Positions 25,300 to 34,114 of a stretch of DNA of 64,000 bases are shown here, piece by piece. The translations under genes and the position numbers were made by a program. The stretch comes from DATAGF01 sp963819845. Its GTDB lineage: Bacteria; Actinomycetota; Thermoleophilia; Miltoncostaeales; Miltoncostaeaceae. Numbering within the stretch: position 1 is the first letter of the stretch; every line of letters begins with the position of its first letter. The notes under the pieces are model-generated. The model was given only the letters and a program-made list of their open reading frames with translations, searched no databases and had not been told where the DNA came from. The stretch spans positions 124,001 to 188,000 of the forward strand of contig CAWFXQ010000012.1 of the NCBI GenBank assembly GCA_963819845.1, given 5' to 3'.

Positions 25300-25689
25300 G
25301 GTCGCCCGCCCGGCACGGCTCCGGCGGACGGGAGCCGCCGGGGCTCCCCCCGCGACCTGACCACGGCGTCGGTCGAGAGCCTGACCCGGCCGGCCCGCAG
25401 GGCGACCGCAGGGTCGGCCCCGACCGTCGCGACCCGGGTCCACGTCTCCCACGACTCGTCGGGCCGGAGGCGCGCCGGCAGGGGGCGCTCGTCGTTCAGC
25501 ACGTTGAACGGGAGGATCGAGCTCGAACCAGACGTGGGTGATCTCCACCTCACGGCTCTGCGAGAGGTTCGTCACGTTCAGGAAGTAGCAGAGGATGCCG
25601 TCGCCGAAGTGGGCAACGTGCGTCGTGAGCCGAACCCGCCTGCGGCGCTGATGCCACGCCAGCAGGAGGTCGGCCGCCCACCTCAGCAT
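25296..25689 (-). CDS. Small hypothetical protein, broken by one extra base
   Basis: About 130 residues when corrected. ATG 25689, LRWAADLLLAWHQRRRRVRL, then FGDGILCYFLNVTNLSQSRE and ITHVWFEL. After an extra base near 25515-25525 the text continues ILPFNVLNDERPLPARLRPD, ESWETWTRVATVG and RVRLSTDAVVRSRG. The span is 3n+1. The pattern (strand, N-x-TNxS-x-R-x-V-EITHVWF, then RPLPARLRPDESWETW) is that of small beta-sandwich hypothetical proteins whose members are common next to other genes. No function known. Confidence 0.6.
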
Positions 25690-25715
25690 GAGCGGAGCAT
25701 CCCAGAAACCCCGCT

Positions 25716-25988
25716 CTACGGAGCGTCGGGACCGCCCAGGCGGCCGTCCGGCCCGATGCTGCCGAACCTGGCCTGGCCGCCGCGCAGGTGGATCTCGCGG
25801 ACCACCCCGCGGACGAGCTCCTCGCGCTCGCCGGGCTCCATCTCCTCGAGCTGGCGCACCTGGTCGGCCGAGACCGCGACGTCGCCGGCCTCCGCCAGCG
25901 CGCGCAGCGGATCGTCGATCAGGGCCTCGCGGAACGCCGGGTCGGCGACGGCGCGGACCCAGAGGGGGACGCCATCGGGCTGCTCCAT
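25716..25988 (-). CDS. Small protein with NHLP/Nif11-like leader pattern, RiPP-precursor candidate
   Basis: 90 residues from ATG 25988. WVRAVADPAFREALIDDPLR then ALAEAG matches the conserved helix of nitrile-hydratase-like/Nif11 leaders and Franean1_4349-type peptides (A-DP-FR-AL--DP--AL-E-G). QVRQLEEMEPGEREELVRGV follows. The C-terminal 20 residues are Gly-rich (GGQARFGSIGPDGRLGG). No radical SAM, YcaO, LanM or transporter gene lies nearby, so the RiPP reading is speculative; a stand-alone small acidic protein is the alternative. The 5' flank holds an unusual inverted repeat. Confidence 0.55.
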   Translation of the reverse strand: MEQPDGVPLWVRAVADPAFREALIDDPLRALAEAGDVAVSADQVRQLEEMEPGEREELVRGVVREIHLRGGQARFGSIGPDGRLGGPDAP

Positions 25989-26013
25989 GACCCCGATGAT
26001 GGCACGGGCTTCA

Positions 26014-26172
26014 AGCCTGAATCCGTCGTAGATCGTGGATGCGGGGCGCGAGAGCGCCGCGTCAGGGGGGATTCGGGGCCGCACCCGCAGGGTGACCCCT
26101 CGGGGTGACCCGAATCCCGCCTGACGTGAGCGATCTCGCGCATCCGCGCCGCGAGATCGACGGATTCAGGCT
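26014..26172. repeat. 160-bp imperfect inverted-repeat element with inner hairpin
   Basis: AGCCTGAATCCGTCG (26014-26028) returns as its exact reverse complement at 26158-26172, and similarity continues inward (GGATGCG and CGCGAGA blocks). Inside are CGATCTCGCG...CGCGAGATCG (26130-26160), a strong hairpin, and a GATTCGGG/CCCGAATC pair near 26068/26108. The right arm ends on the stop codon of the HTH_42 gene. The element could be a small MITE-like insertion or a structured 5' leader for the 90-residue protein gene. No target duplication is evident. Confidence 0.5.
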
Positions 26173-27281
26173 CAGGGCGCGGCCTCGAGCGCGACGTCCC
26201 GGTCGTCCGCGTCCGGCGCCAGCATCCGCAGCAGCCGCCGGCCCTCGGCCGCGACGGAGGCGGCGGCGCGGCGCGAGATGCGGGTGTGGACCACGACCAG
26301 GCGCGCCCGGCCGCCCTCGCGCTCCAGCCGCCAGCTGGCCTTCGCCGCGCCGTTCACCAGCGCCGTGCCACGGCCGGCGCCGCCGACCGCCGAGAGGCGG
26401 GCCCGGTCGGCGGCGGAGATGACGCGCGAGCGGTCGGCGTGCGAGAGCAGCACGTTGTCGTACTCCGGCAGGAAGCGCGGCGGGGCGGGCGTGTCCGGGT
26501 CGGGCCGCGGGGCGTCGGGCAGGTCCAGCAGCTCCCGGCCGGCGTCGTCGCGGAAGGTCCGCAGCCGCGGGCGCAGGCGGTCGAGCACCGCGCGCATCCC
26601 CGTGAGCCGGCACCAGGCGGAGACGTCGGCGGGCGTCGCCGGCCCGAAGGCCCCGAGGTAGCGCAGCACCGCCTCGTCGAGCGACGGGGCGGTGGCGAGC
26701 GGCCTGCCCAGCCACGCCTCGGCGGTGGTGACCCTGACCTGCCCGGTGCCCCCCCAGACCCCCCGCGGCGGCACCTGCACGAGCGGCAGGCGGCACCGGC
26801 AGGCGTAAGCCAGGGCACCCGCGTGGAGCGCCGGGAACCGCTCCCCCAGCGCCGCGCGCAGCTCGGCCATCGTCAGCGGGCGCTCCGCGACCAGGGCGCG
26901 GCAGGCCGCGAGGACCGGCGCCAGGTCCACGTCGCGCAGGTGCGGCGAGAACTCCGGGTGGCGCGCGATCTCGGCGTCGAGCACCGGCTGCATCAGCGGG
27001 CGCAGCCGCAGGCAGTCGTCGGCGCTCACCAGGTGGATCGTCGCCCTCATGAGCACGGTGCGGACGGCGCGCCGCCCCTCGAGCGGCTCGGCCAGCGCGG
27101 CGGGGCGGAAGCCCCGAAGGCGCGACCAGAGCGCCGTGTAGGGATCGAGAGGCTCCTGCGCCTGGAGGCCGACCAGGTGCTCCACCGCCTCGATGGCCGG
27201 CACGTCGGCCCGCTCCAGCAGGAGCTGGCGCGCGAGCGTGGCCCGGTTGAGGGCCCGGAGGCTGAGCCGCTCGACCGGCAC
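26172..27281 (-). CDS. Winged-helix DNA-binding domain protein (HTH_42 / YcaQ-AlkX type)
   Basis: 369 residues. The N-terminus ALNRATLARQLLLERADVPA then EAVEHLVGLQAQEPLDPYTA carries the family's LQAQ motif. RTVLMRATIHLVSADDCLRL near 75 and WLGRPLATAPSLDEAVLRYL near 190 follow. FLPEYDNVLLSHADRSRVI near 275 is the conserved core. Family members such as AlkX/YcaQ bind or unhook DNA lesions (interstrand cross-links); actinobacterial members are abundant and mostly unstudied. ATG 27281. The gene ends inside the inverted repeat described at 26014-26172. Confidence 0.85.
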   Translation of the reverse strand: MPVERLSLRALNRATLARQLLLERADVPAIEAVEHLVGLQAQEPLDPYTALWSRLRGFRPAALAEPLEGRRAVRTVLMRATIHLVSADDCLRLRPLMQPVLDAEIARHPEFSPHLRDVDLAPVLAACRALVAERPLTMAELRAALGERFPALHAGALAYACRCRLPLVQVPPRGVWGGTGQVRVTTAEAWLGRPLATAPSLDEAVLRYLGAFGPATPADVSAWCRLTGMRAVLDRLRPRLRTFRDDAGRELLDLPDAPRPDPDTPAPPRFLPEYDNVLLSHADRSRVISAADRARLSAVGGAGRGTALVNGAAKASWRLEREGGRARLVVVHTRISRRAAASVAAEGRRLLRMLAPDADDRDVALEAAP

Positions 27282-27343
27282 CCGCGGAGGGTACCCGCCG
27301 GTGCGGCGCGCCCGCGGAGGCGGGCGGCCGCGCCGGCGCGGCG

Positions 27344-27640
27344 TCAGCTGGGGGTCGTGGAGGACCCCTCGCTTCCGCCGCCCTGCGACCCCTCGCCGGG
27401 GCAGTCGCCCCGGTCGGGGGCCTGCTGCTCGGGGGCCTGCTGCTCGGGCGTCGTCGTCCCGTCCTGCACGAGGGTCGTCGACGCGCCGCTCCCCGAGGGG
27501 GCGGCCGAACCGCCTCCGTCGGCGAAGGCGCCCGCCGCGGCGGCGCCGAGCGCGCCGAGTCCGAGCGCGAGCGCGGCCGCGGCCACGGCGAGGCCGGTCC
27601 GCCGGCGCGGGGGGTCGGGCCTGTCGGTCTGATCCGTCAC
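27344..27640 (-). CDS. Small exported low-complexity protein
   Basis: 98 residues from GTG 27640 with AGGAGG eight bases upstream. Basic N-terminus and hydrophobic helix (RRTGLAVAAAALALGLGALG) form a signal peptide or membrane anchor. The rest is Gly/Ser/Thr/Gln/Pro-rich, with the duplication PEQQA-PEQQA encoded by two 15-bp direct repeats near 27416-27448. One cysteine (DRGDCPGEG) remains. No fold expected; possibly a surface or spacer protein. Stand-alone gene. Confidence 0.6.
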   Translation of the reverse strand: MTDQTDRPDPPRRRTGLAVAAAALALGLGALGAAAAGAFADGGGSAAPSGSGASTTLVQDGTTTPEQQAPEQQAPDRGDCPGEGSQGGGSEGSSTTPS

Positions 27641-27934
27641 ATCCGTCCTCCTGGGTGGTTGCCGGTTCGGCCCACTGAGACAGGCCGGCCTCAGAGAAGG
27701 GTGGCCGCCGCCTAAGGATCGGATCAGGACGGCCCTCAGACGGTCCGCGGGAACCTCGGCTCGTTGATCCGCTTGACCGGCGGGCCCGCGGGGGGAGAGC
27801 ACCGGCGGGAGCGGGGCGTCGTCGCCACGGGGCCGCCGGCGGGGCCGGCTCAGGGCCGGCTCAGGGCCGGCTCGGCGACGCGCGAGCGCGCAAGCGCCGC
27901 GTGAGCGGCCGGAGCGCGTCCTAAGCTGGGCCGG
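27641..27934. other. Intergenic region with triplicated GGCTCAGGGCC
   Basis: 294 bases between divergent genes. Near 27847-27877 an 11-bp unit (GGCTCAGGGCC) occurs twice and a third time partially (GGCTCGG). CTGAG/CTCAG pairs near 27675 can form weak hairpins. I see no clear -35/-10 pair for either direction and no coding potential. Confidence 0.4.
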
Positions 27935-30790
27935 GTGACCCAGCTGAGCATGTTCCCGGGCGGCGCGACCCTCACCTGGGCGCCGGCCTTCTCGTCGGCG
28001 CTGCCGCTCGCGCGCGAGCGCTGGCGCGAGCGCGGCGGGCTGCTGGTGGTGCCGCGGCGGGACGCGGCCACCGACGCCCTCCGCGCGGAGACCGAGGGCG
28101 GAGGCGTGGTGGTCGGCCGCGAGGCCGTCACCTTCGCCGGCCTGCGGGCGCGCGTCGCCGAGGCCGCGGGGATCGCCGAGCCCGAGCCGCCGTCGCCCGT
28201 CGAGGTGCGCCTGGCCCTGCGCGAGGCGCTCGACGGCGTCGACCTGACGGCCTTCGGCGAGTCGGCGCGCGGCCCGGGCTTCCTGTCGGCAATGGAGCGC
28301 GCGGTCGGCGAGCTGCGCGCGGCGGCGGTCACCCCGGACCGGGTGGCCGCCGCCGCGGCCACGCCGGTCGCCGCCGCCGTCGCGGCGGTCCACGCCGCGA
28401 CCTGGGACGCGGTGCCCTTCCCCAGCGACGCCCTCTGGGAGGCGGCCCGCGCGGCGGCGGCCGTGCGGCGGTTCCCCCCCGTCACCGTGTCGGGATTCGA
28501 CGACCTCGTGCCCGGGCAGTGGGCGCTCCTGCACGCGCTCGCCGCCGCGGCCCCGGTCGAGGTCGTCATGCCCTTCGACCCGTCCCGGCCCGCCTTCGAG
28601 GCCCGCCGGGCCCGCGGGGCCCGGTGGGAGCGCGAGGCGGGCGCGGTCGCGCGCGGGGGCGCGGCGGCCGCGGCGGGCCCCCCGGCGCTCGCGGCGCGGC
28701 TGTTCGACGAGGCGGCGCCGGCGCCGGGCGCGGCGGCCCCCCTGCGGCTGGTGGGGGCGGCCGGCACCCGCGGCATGCTGCGGGCGGCCCTCGACGAGGC
28801 CCTGGCGGCCGTCGACGGCGGGGTCCCCGCCGCCGAGGTGGCGCTTGTGGTGCCGCGTCTGGCCGAGGTGCGCGACGACCTCCAGCGGCTGCTCGACGAC
28901 TGGGGCGTCCCGGCCCGCATGACGGGCAGCGTCCGGGTGCTCGAGGCGCCCCTCGCGCTCGCGCTGACCCACCTCCTGCACCTCGGCGAGCCCGCCGCGG
29001 ACGCCCCCGGGCTGCTCGACCACCTGCTGGGGTGGCTGCGCACGCCCTACAGCGGCGCCGACGCCTCGGAGGTCGATCTCTTCGAGGCCACCGCGCGCCG
29101 CGGCGGCATCGCCCGGCGCGGGGAGCTGATGGGCCGCTGGGACGGCGAGGCGGTCGCGCCCGCGCGGCGCATGGTCGCGGCGGCCCGCCAGGGGGCGCGG
29201 GCCCAGCTCGCGGCGATGGTCGACGCCGGATGGCGGGCGCTGCGCCGCGCCGGGCGGGCCGACGACGAGCCCTCGCGCGCGGACCTGCGCGACCGCGCGG
29301 CGCTCGCGGCCCTCGCCGGGCTCGCGGCGGCGGTCGCCGACGAGGGGGCCGACGCCGACGGCGAGGCGGGCCGCCGGCCGCGGGGGCCTCTGCCGCCGGG
29401 CCTCGTGGGGGAGCTGATCGCCGACCTCACCGTCCCGGCGCACGAGGGACCGGCGGAGGGCCTGTCCGTCCACGACCTCGCCTCGCTGCGGGGACGCCGC
29501 TACGAGGTCGTGGTGATCGCCGGGCTCGACGGCGACGGCTACCCGCGCGGCCCGGCCGCCGACCCGCTGCTCGGCGACCTGCGCGGGCCCCTCGCCGACG
29601 TCCTGCCGGCCCGAGCGCCCGGCACGAGCGAGAGCCGCCTGCGCTTCGCCCACGCGGTCGACGCGGCGCGATCGCGGGCCGTGCTGGTGCGCCGCACGGT
29701 TGACGACGACGGGCGCGAGCTCGCGCCCTCGCCCTACTGGCTCGAGGCCTGCCGTGTCGCCGGGCGGGGGTTCCGCGAGCTCGACCGCGCGACCGGCGCC
29801 CGCGGCGAGGTCGCCGACTCGCCGGCCGTGGCGCGGACCGAGCGCGAGGCTCTGCGCGCCATGGCCCTCGACGGTCAGGTCGCCGCCGGGCCGCTCGCCG
29901 ACGCGGCCGCCCGGCGGGTCCGCCCGGTGGGGGTGGCGCCGGACGCCTTCCGGGACCGGACCCACCTGCGCGTGACCGAGCTCGAGGCGTTCCTGCGCTG
30001 CCCCTACGGCTGGTTCCGCGACCGCTTCCTGTCGCCGGCCGAGCTGGAGGAGCTCGTCGATCCCCGGTTCGAGGGGACGCTCGGGCACGCGGCGCTCCAG
30101 GCCGTCTACGAGCGGATGCGCGACGAGGGCGCCGGCCCGTGCGTCCCGGCCACGCTCGCCCGCTACCGGGCCGCCCTCGAGGAGGCGCTGCCGGGCGTCT
30201 GCTCGGCGGCGCGGCCCGCCGGGGCGGGCGCGGCCTACGACGCGCTGCAGGAGCGCCTGCGCCGCCACCTGGGCGCGCTGCTCGGGCGCGACGCGGCCCT
30301 CGGCTCGGCCCTGGTGCCGAGCCACTTCGAGCGCACGGTGCACGATGACGCGCTGGTCGCCGCGGCGGCGCCGGGCGTCACCGTGACGGGGACGGTCGAC
30401 CGGGTCAACGTCGGGGTCGGCGGGGCCGCCCTGGTGGTCGACTACAAGCGCAGCGGGAGCGACTTCAGCGCGTCGACCGCCAGCGTGGTGCGCCGGCTGC
30501 AGCTGCCGCTCTACGGCCTGATGGCGCGCCGAACGCTCGGGCTCGCGGGCGAGCCCGCGGGCGGGCTCTACATGGGGCTCCTGTCGCCCCGGATCACGGG
30601 CGCGGTCTGCGACGACGTGGACGGGGCTCCCGCCGTCGCCCGGGTGAGCCGGGGCCTCTGGGACGCGATCACGGCCGACGCGGTCGCCGCCGCGGGCGAC
30701 GCCGCCGGGCGGATCCACGGCGGCGTGCTGGACGCCCCCGACCCGAGCAGCTGCTCCCACTGGTGCCGCTGCGAGGACCTGTGGCGGTGA
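27935..30790 (+). CDS. AddB/AdnA-like RecB-family nuclease subunit with iron-sulfur cysteines
   Basis: 951 residues, GTG start. The N-terminal two thirds is a UvrD-like fold without a Walker A loop, so probably an inactive helicase scaffold as in AddB. The C-terminal third is a PD-(D/E)XK nuclease: EAFLRCPYGWFRDRFL near 687 (first Fe-S Cys), FEGTLGHAALQAVYERM (His/Glu), GTVDRVNVG, LVVDYKRSGSDF near 831 (Asp and Lys of the active site), YGLMARRTLG, and CSHWCRCEDLWR at the very end (three Cys of the cluster). It works with the helicase encoded next, whose GTG overlaps this stop (GTGA). Together they should resect double-strand breaks for recombination. Confidence 0.85.
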   Translation: MTQLSMFPGGATLTWAPAFSSALPLARERWRERGGLLVVPRRDAATDALRAETEGGGVVVGREAVTFAGLRARVAEAAGIAEPEPPSPVEVRLALREALDGVDLTAFGESARGPGFLSAMERAVGELRAAAVTPDRVAAAAATPVAAAVAAVHAATWDAVPFPSDALWEAARAAAAVRRFPPVTVSGFDDLVPGQWALLHALAAAAPVEVVMPFDPSRPAFEARRARGARWEREAGAVARGGAAAAAGPPALAARLFDEAAPAPGAAAPLRLVGAAGTRGMLRAALDEALAAVDGGVPAAEVALVVPRLAEVRDDLQRLLDDWGVPARMTGSVRVLEAPLALALTHLLHLGEPAADAPGLLDHLLGWLRTPYSGADASEVDLFEATARRGGIARRGELMGRWDGEAVAPARRMVAAARQGARAQLAAMVDAGWRALRRAGRADDEPSRADLRDRAALAALAGLAAAVADEGADADGEAGRRPRGPLPPGLVGELIADLTVPAHEGPAEGLSVHDLASLRGRRYEVVVIAGLDGDGYPRGPAADPLLGDLRGPLADVLPARAPGTSESRLRFAHAVDAARSRAVLVRRTVDDDGRELAPSPYWLEACRVAGRGFRELDRATGARGEVADSPAVARTEREALRAMALDGQVAAGPLADAAARRVRPVGVAPDAFRDRTHLRVTELEAFLRCPYGWFRDRFLSPAELEELVDPRFEGTLGHAALQAVYERMRDEGAGPCVPATLARYRAALEEALPGVCSAARPAGAGAAYDALQERLRRHLGALLGRDAALGSALVPSHFERTVHDDALVAAAAPGVTVTGTVDRVNVGVGGAALVVDYKRSGSDFSASTASVVRRLQLPLYGLMARRTLGLAGEPAGGLYMGLLSPRITGAVCDDVDGAPAVARVSRGLWDAITADAVAAAGDAAGRIHGGVLDAPDPSSCSHWCRCEDLWR

Positions 30791-33700
30791 GCCCGCCCAC
30801 GGCCGAGCAGGAGGCGGCCCTCGCGGCGGCCGCCTCGGCGCGCGACACCGCGATCGCGGCGGGCGCCGGAGCGGGCAAGACGACGCTGCTCGCGGAGGCC
30901 GTCTGGCGGGACCTCGAGCGCGACGGGGTCCCGCTGAACCGGATCCTGGTCGCCTCGTACAACCGTGCGGCCGCCGCCCACCTGACGGCGCGGCTGCAGG
31001 CCCGCTTCGCCGACCCCGACGGCGGCCGCGGGGCCGGGCGCCCCGGCCTCGACCTCTCGGCCGCCTGGGTGGGCACCTTCCACGCCCTGGCGGCCCGGAT
31101 CGTGCGCGAGAACCCCTTCGCGGCCGGGGTCGACCCGGAGTTCGGCGAGCTCGACGAGACCGAGGCGGCCTCGCTCGTGGAGCAGGCGCTCGACGAGGCC
31201 ATGGAGCGCTCGCTCACCCACCAGGGGTTCCTCGACCTGGTGAGCGACGCCACCGGGGTCGGCGCCGTCCGCGACGCGACCCGCCACGTCCACGAGCGGC
31301 TGCGCGCGGCCGGCCACGAGCGGCCCCGCGTCACCGTGCCCGACGTGCCCGCGCCCGGCGCCCCTCTGCGCGAGGAGCTGGAGGAGGCGATCCGCGAGGC
31401 CTCCGGCCACCGCGACGCGCGCGACCACCACCACGAGCAGCTCGCGCGGGCCGCGGAGATGCTCCTGTCGGGCGAGACGGAGGCCGAGCCGCCGCGGCTG
31501 AAGCTCAACTGCACCCAGGCGTTCCGCCCCCTCGCCGACCGCGTCAACGCGGCGGCCGAGGCGCTCTGGGGAGCCCTGGTCGACCGCGAGGCGCGCGACC
31601 GGCTGGCCGGCTTCGCCGCCCACCTCGACGCGTTCGCGGAGCGGTACGCCGAGCTCAAGCGCGAGCGCGGCAACCTCGACTTCGAGGACCTCCTGCTCGC
31701 GGCGCGACGGGTGCTGCGGGCGGGCCACGGGTACCGCTTCGCCCGCGTCTACATCGACGAGTTCCAGGACGCCAACGCCCTCCAGGCCGAGATCGTGGAC
31801 CTGCTGGGCGCCGAGCGGACCGTGGTGGTCGGCGACGGCTGCCAGGCGATCTACGGCTTCCGCCACGCCGACGTGGAGGGCTTCGCGCGCCGGGCCGGCG
31901 ACCCGCCCGCCGTGACGCTGCGCGACAACCACCGCAGCCAGGAGCCGCTGCTGCACGCGCTCAACGGGCTCCTCGGGGCCGCGCTGCGCGACGAGCCCGC
32001 GTTCGCGCCCCTGCGGCCGGCCGCCGGCCGCCGGCCCGGGCCCGCCCTGGCCGATGCCCCGCTGGAGGTCGTCGACGTCGTCTCGGAGGACGGCGAGCGC
32101 ACGACGCGCCCCCAGGAGGCGGCGGTCGTCGCCGACCTCGTCGCCGATCTGGGGGCGCGGGGCTACCGGTGGCCCGAGATCGCGGTGCTCTTCCGCTCGC
32201 TGACCGAGGTCGAGGCCTATCGCGCGGCCCTCGCCGCCCGCGCCATCCCGGCCCACCTGGTGGCGGGGCGGGGCTTCTTCACCAGCGAGCAGGTCGCCGA
32301 CACGCGGGCGTTGCTGGCGCTGGTGGAGAACCCGCTCGACGAGGTGGCCTTGGTGCGGGTGCTCGCCTCGCCCTACGCGGCCGTCGGCGACGGCGACCTG
32401 GTCGAGCTGCGGCGCGCGGCCGGGCCACCCCCGACCCCGGGCCGCTGGCCGGGCGAGGGCGCGCTGCTGCCCGCCGCCCGGCGCCTCGCGGCGACCCGGC
32501 CCGCCGTGGAGGCGGCCGACGCCCTGCGGCCGCTGCTGCGGGAGCGGGGCCTCGCCGGGCTGGTGGAGGCGGCCGCCGCCGCGCGCGGCTACGACCTCGC
32601 GGTGCTCGGCCTGCCCGACGGGGCGCGCCGCCACGCCAACCTGCGCAAGCTCGTGCGCATGGCCGGCGACTTCGCGGCCGTTCGGGGCCCCGACCTGCGG
32701 GGCTTCCTCGGCCTGCTGGAGCGGATGGCCGACGCCGCCGCCCAGGACCCCGGCGAGGCGGCCGTCGTCGACCCCGACCTCGACGCGGTCCGCCTGGCGA
32801 CCGTCCACGCGGTGAAGGGCCAGGAGTTCCCCGCCGTCGTGCTGGCCGATGCCTCGCACGCCCTGCCGGGGGTCGCGCCGATGGTGATCGTCGACCGCGA
32901 GGGCGGCGCGGGCATCCGCATCGCGCGGGTGGGAGGGAAGCCGGCGTACGCCCTGGGGTACGTGGAGCTGCGCGACGCCGCCCGCGCCGCCGACGCGGCC
33001 GAGGAGCGCCGGATCGCCTACGTCGCGGCGACCCGGGCCGAGCGGCACCTGGCGGTGGTGGGCCGCTCGAGCGCGCGCGGGAGCGTGGCCGACACGGCGT
33101 TCCGGGTCATGCGCGACGCGCTCGGCATGGACGCGCCCGGCGTGTCCGAGTACCCGCGCGGCGGCCGGGTGGGCCTGGTCGAACGGCGGGTGGCGCCGGC
33201 GGCGGGCGACGGGCGTCGCGCGCGCGCGATCCCGGCCGATCCGGTCACGGCGGCCGTGCCGGCCGCCCCGCCTCCGCCCCCGGCCGACCCGGTCGCCGGC
33301 CGGCGGCTGTCGTTCACCGGGCTCGAGACCCTGGCGACCTGCGCCCGCCGCTTCCACCTCGAGAACGAGCGGGGGCTGCGCGGGCGGCCCGACGGGCCCG
33401 TCCCGTGGCCCGCGACCGGCTCGGAGGCCGCGGGCGCCTGGTCCGGGACCGCCACGGGCGATCTCGTCCACCGGCTCCTGGCCGGCGTCAACTGGGCGGG
33501 CCGCGAGCCGGCGCCGGGCTGGGCGGCGGCCGCCGCGCGCGCGGCCGGCCTGCCCGAGTCGGAGGCCGACGCGGGGCGCGCCGAGCGCCTGGTGATCGGC
33601 CTGCTGGGCTCCGACCTGGCCCGCCGCATCCGGGCCGGGCGCGCGCGGCGCGCCGAGGAGCCCTTCGCGATCGACGTCGGCGGGGCCGTGCTCTCGGGAG

Positions 33701-34083
33701 CGATCGACCTGGTCGTGGACGAGGGCGACGGCCGCGTCCTCGTTCTCGACTGGAAGACCCACGCGCTGCCGCCGGGGACGTCCGCCGCCGACGTCGCCGC
33801 CGGATACCGCCTGCAGCAGGCGCTCTACGGCCTGGCCGCCCTGCGGGACGGGGCGCGCGAGGCCGCCCTCTGCTGGGTCGTGCTCGAGGACGTCGCCGGC
33901 AGCCCGTGGCGGATCGTCGAGGCGTCCGCCGCCGCCGCCCTCGAGTCGGAGGTGGCCGCCGCGCTGGAGCCCCTGCGCCGCGCAGGGCGCCCGGCGGCCG
34001 CGCGCGGGCCCCAGCCCTTCTGCCGCGGCTGCCCCGGGCTCGAGGCCATGTGCCCGGTGGCGCTCGCCGAGGGTGTGAGATGA
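30787..34083 (+). CDS. UvrD/PcrA-type helicase with RecB nuclease domain (AddA/AdnB-like)
   Basis: 1098 residues. Helicase motifs: Q motif TAEQEAALAAAASARDTAI, Walker A AGAGAGKTTLL near 29, Ia ILVASYNRAAAAHL, II VYIDEFQDANALQ near 320, III GDGCQAIYGFRHAD, IV LRDNHRSQEPLL, V ATVHAVKGQEFPAVVLAD near 670, VI YVAATRAERHLAVV. The nuclease domain has ETLATCARRFHLEN (Cys 1), GDLVHRLLAG, SGAIDLVVD, VLVLDWKTHALP near 985 and YRLQQALYGLA. It ends with FCRGCPGLEAMCP (Cys 2-4 of an Fe-S cluster). Both subunits therefore carry Fe-S nucleases, as in AdnAB, while only this one keeps ATPase motifs. The start at 30787 is set by the GTGA overlap. Confidence 0.9.
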   Translation: MSPPTAEQEAALAAAASARDTAIAAGAGAGKTTLLAEAVWRDLERDGVPLNRILVASYNRAAAAHLTARLQARFADPDGGRGAGRPGLDLSAAWVGTFHALAARIVRENPFAAGVDPEFGELDETEAASLVEQALDEAMERSLTHQGFLDLVSDATGVGAVRDATRHVHERLRAAGHERPRVTVPDVPAPGAPLREELEEAIREASGHRDARDHHHEQLARAAEMLLSGETEAEPPRLKLNCTQAFRPLADRVNAAAEALWGALVDREARDRLAGFAAHLDAFAERYAELKRERGNLDFEDLLLAARRVLRAGHGYRFARVYIDEFQDANALQAEIVDLLGAERTVVVGDGCQAIYGFRHADVEGFARRAGDPPAVTLRDNHRSQEPLLHALNGLLGAALRDEPAFAPLRPAAGRRPGPALADAPLEVVDVVSEDGERTTRPQEAAVVADLVADLGARGYRWPEIAVLFRSLTEVEAYRAALAARAIPAHLVAGRGFFTSEQVADTRALLALVENPLDEVALVRVLASPYAAVGDGDLVELRRAAGPPPTPGRWPGEGALLPAARRLAATRPAVEAADALRPLLRERGLAGLVEAAAAARGYDLAVLGLPDGARRHANLRKLVRMAGDFAAVRGPDLRGFLGLLERMADAAAQDPGEAAVVDPDLDAVRLATVHAVKGQEFPAVVLADASHALPGVAPMVIVDREGGAGIRIARVGGKPAYALGYVELRDAARAADAAEERRIAYVAATRAERHLAVVGRSSARGSVADTAFRVMRDALGMDAPGVSEYPRGGRVGLVERRVAPAAGDGRRARAIPADPVTAAVPAAPPPPPADPVAGRRLSFTGLETLATCARRFHLENERGLRGRPDGPVPWPATGSEAAGAWSGTATGDLVHRLLAGVNWAGREPAPGWAAAAARAAGLPESEADAGRAERLVIGLLGSDLARRIRAGRARRAEEPFAIDVGGAVLSGAIDLVVDEGDGRVLVLDWKTHALPPGTSAADVAAGYRLQQALYGLAALRDGAREAALCWVVLEDVAGSPWRIVEASAAAALESEVAAALEPLRRAGRPAAARGPQPFCRGCPGLEAMCPVALAEGVR

Positions 34084-34114
34084 TCGTGCAGGCTCTCCGA
34101 CCGGCCCGGTGCCC

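Noticed and set aside
27416..27448. Short tandem repeats as a CRISPR array or phase-variable repeat.
   Set aside because: There are only two 15-bp units, in frame, coding for a PEQQA duplication, with no spacers and no change of reading frame.
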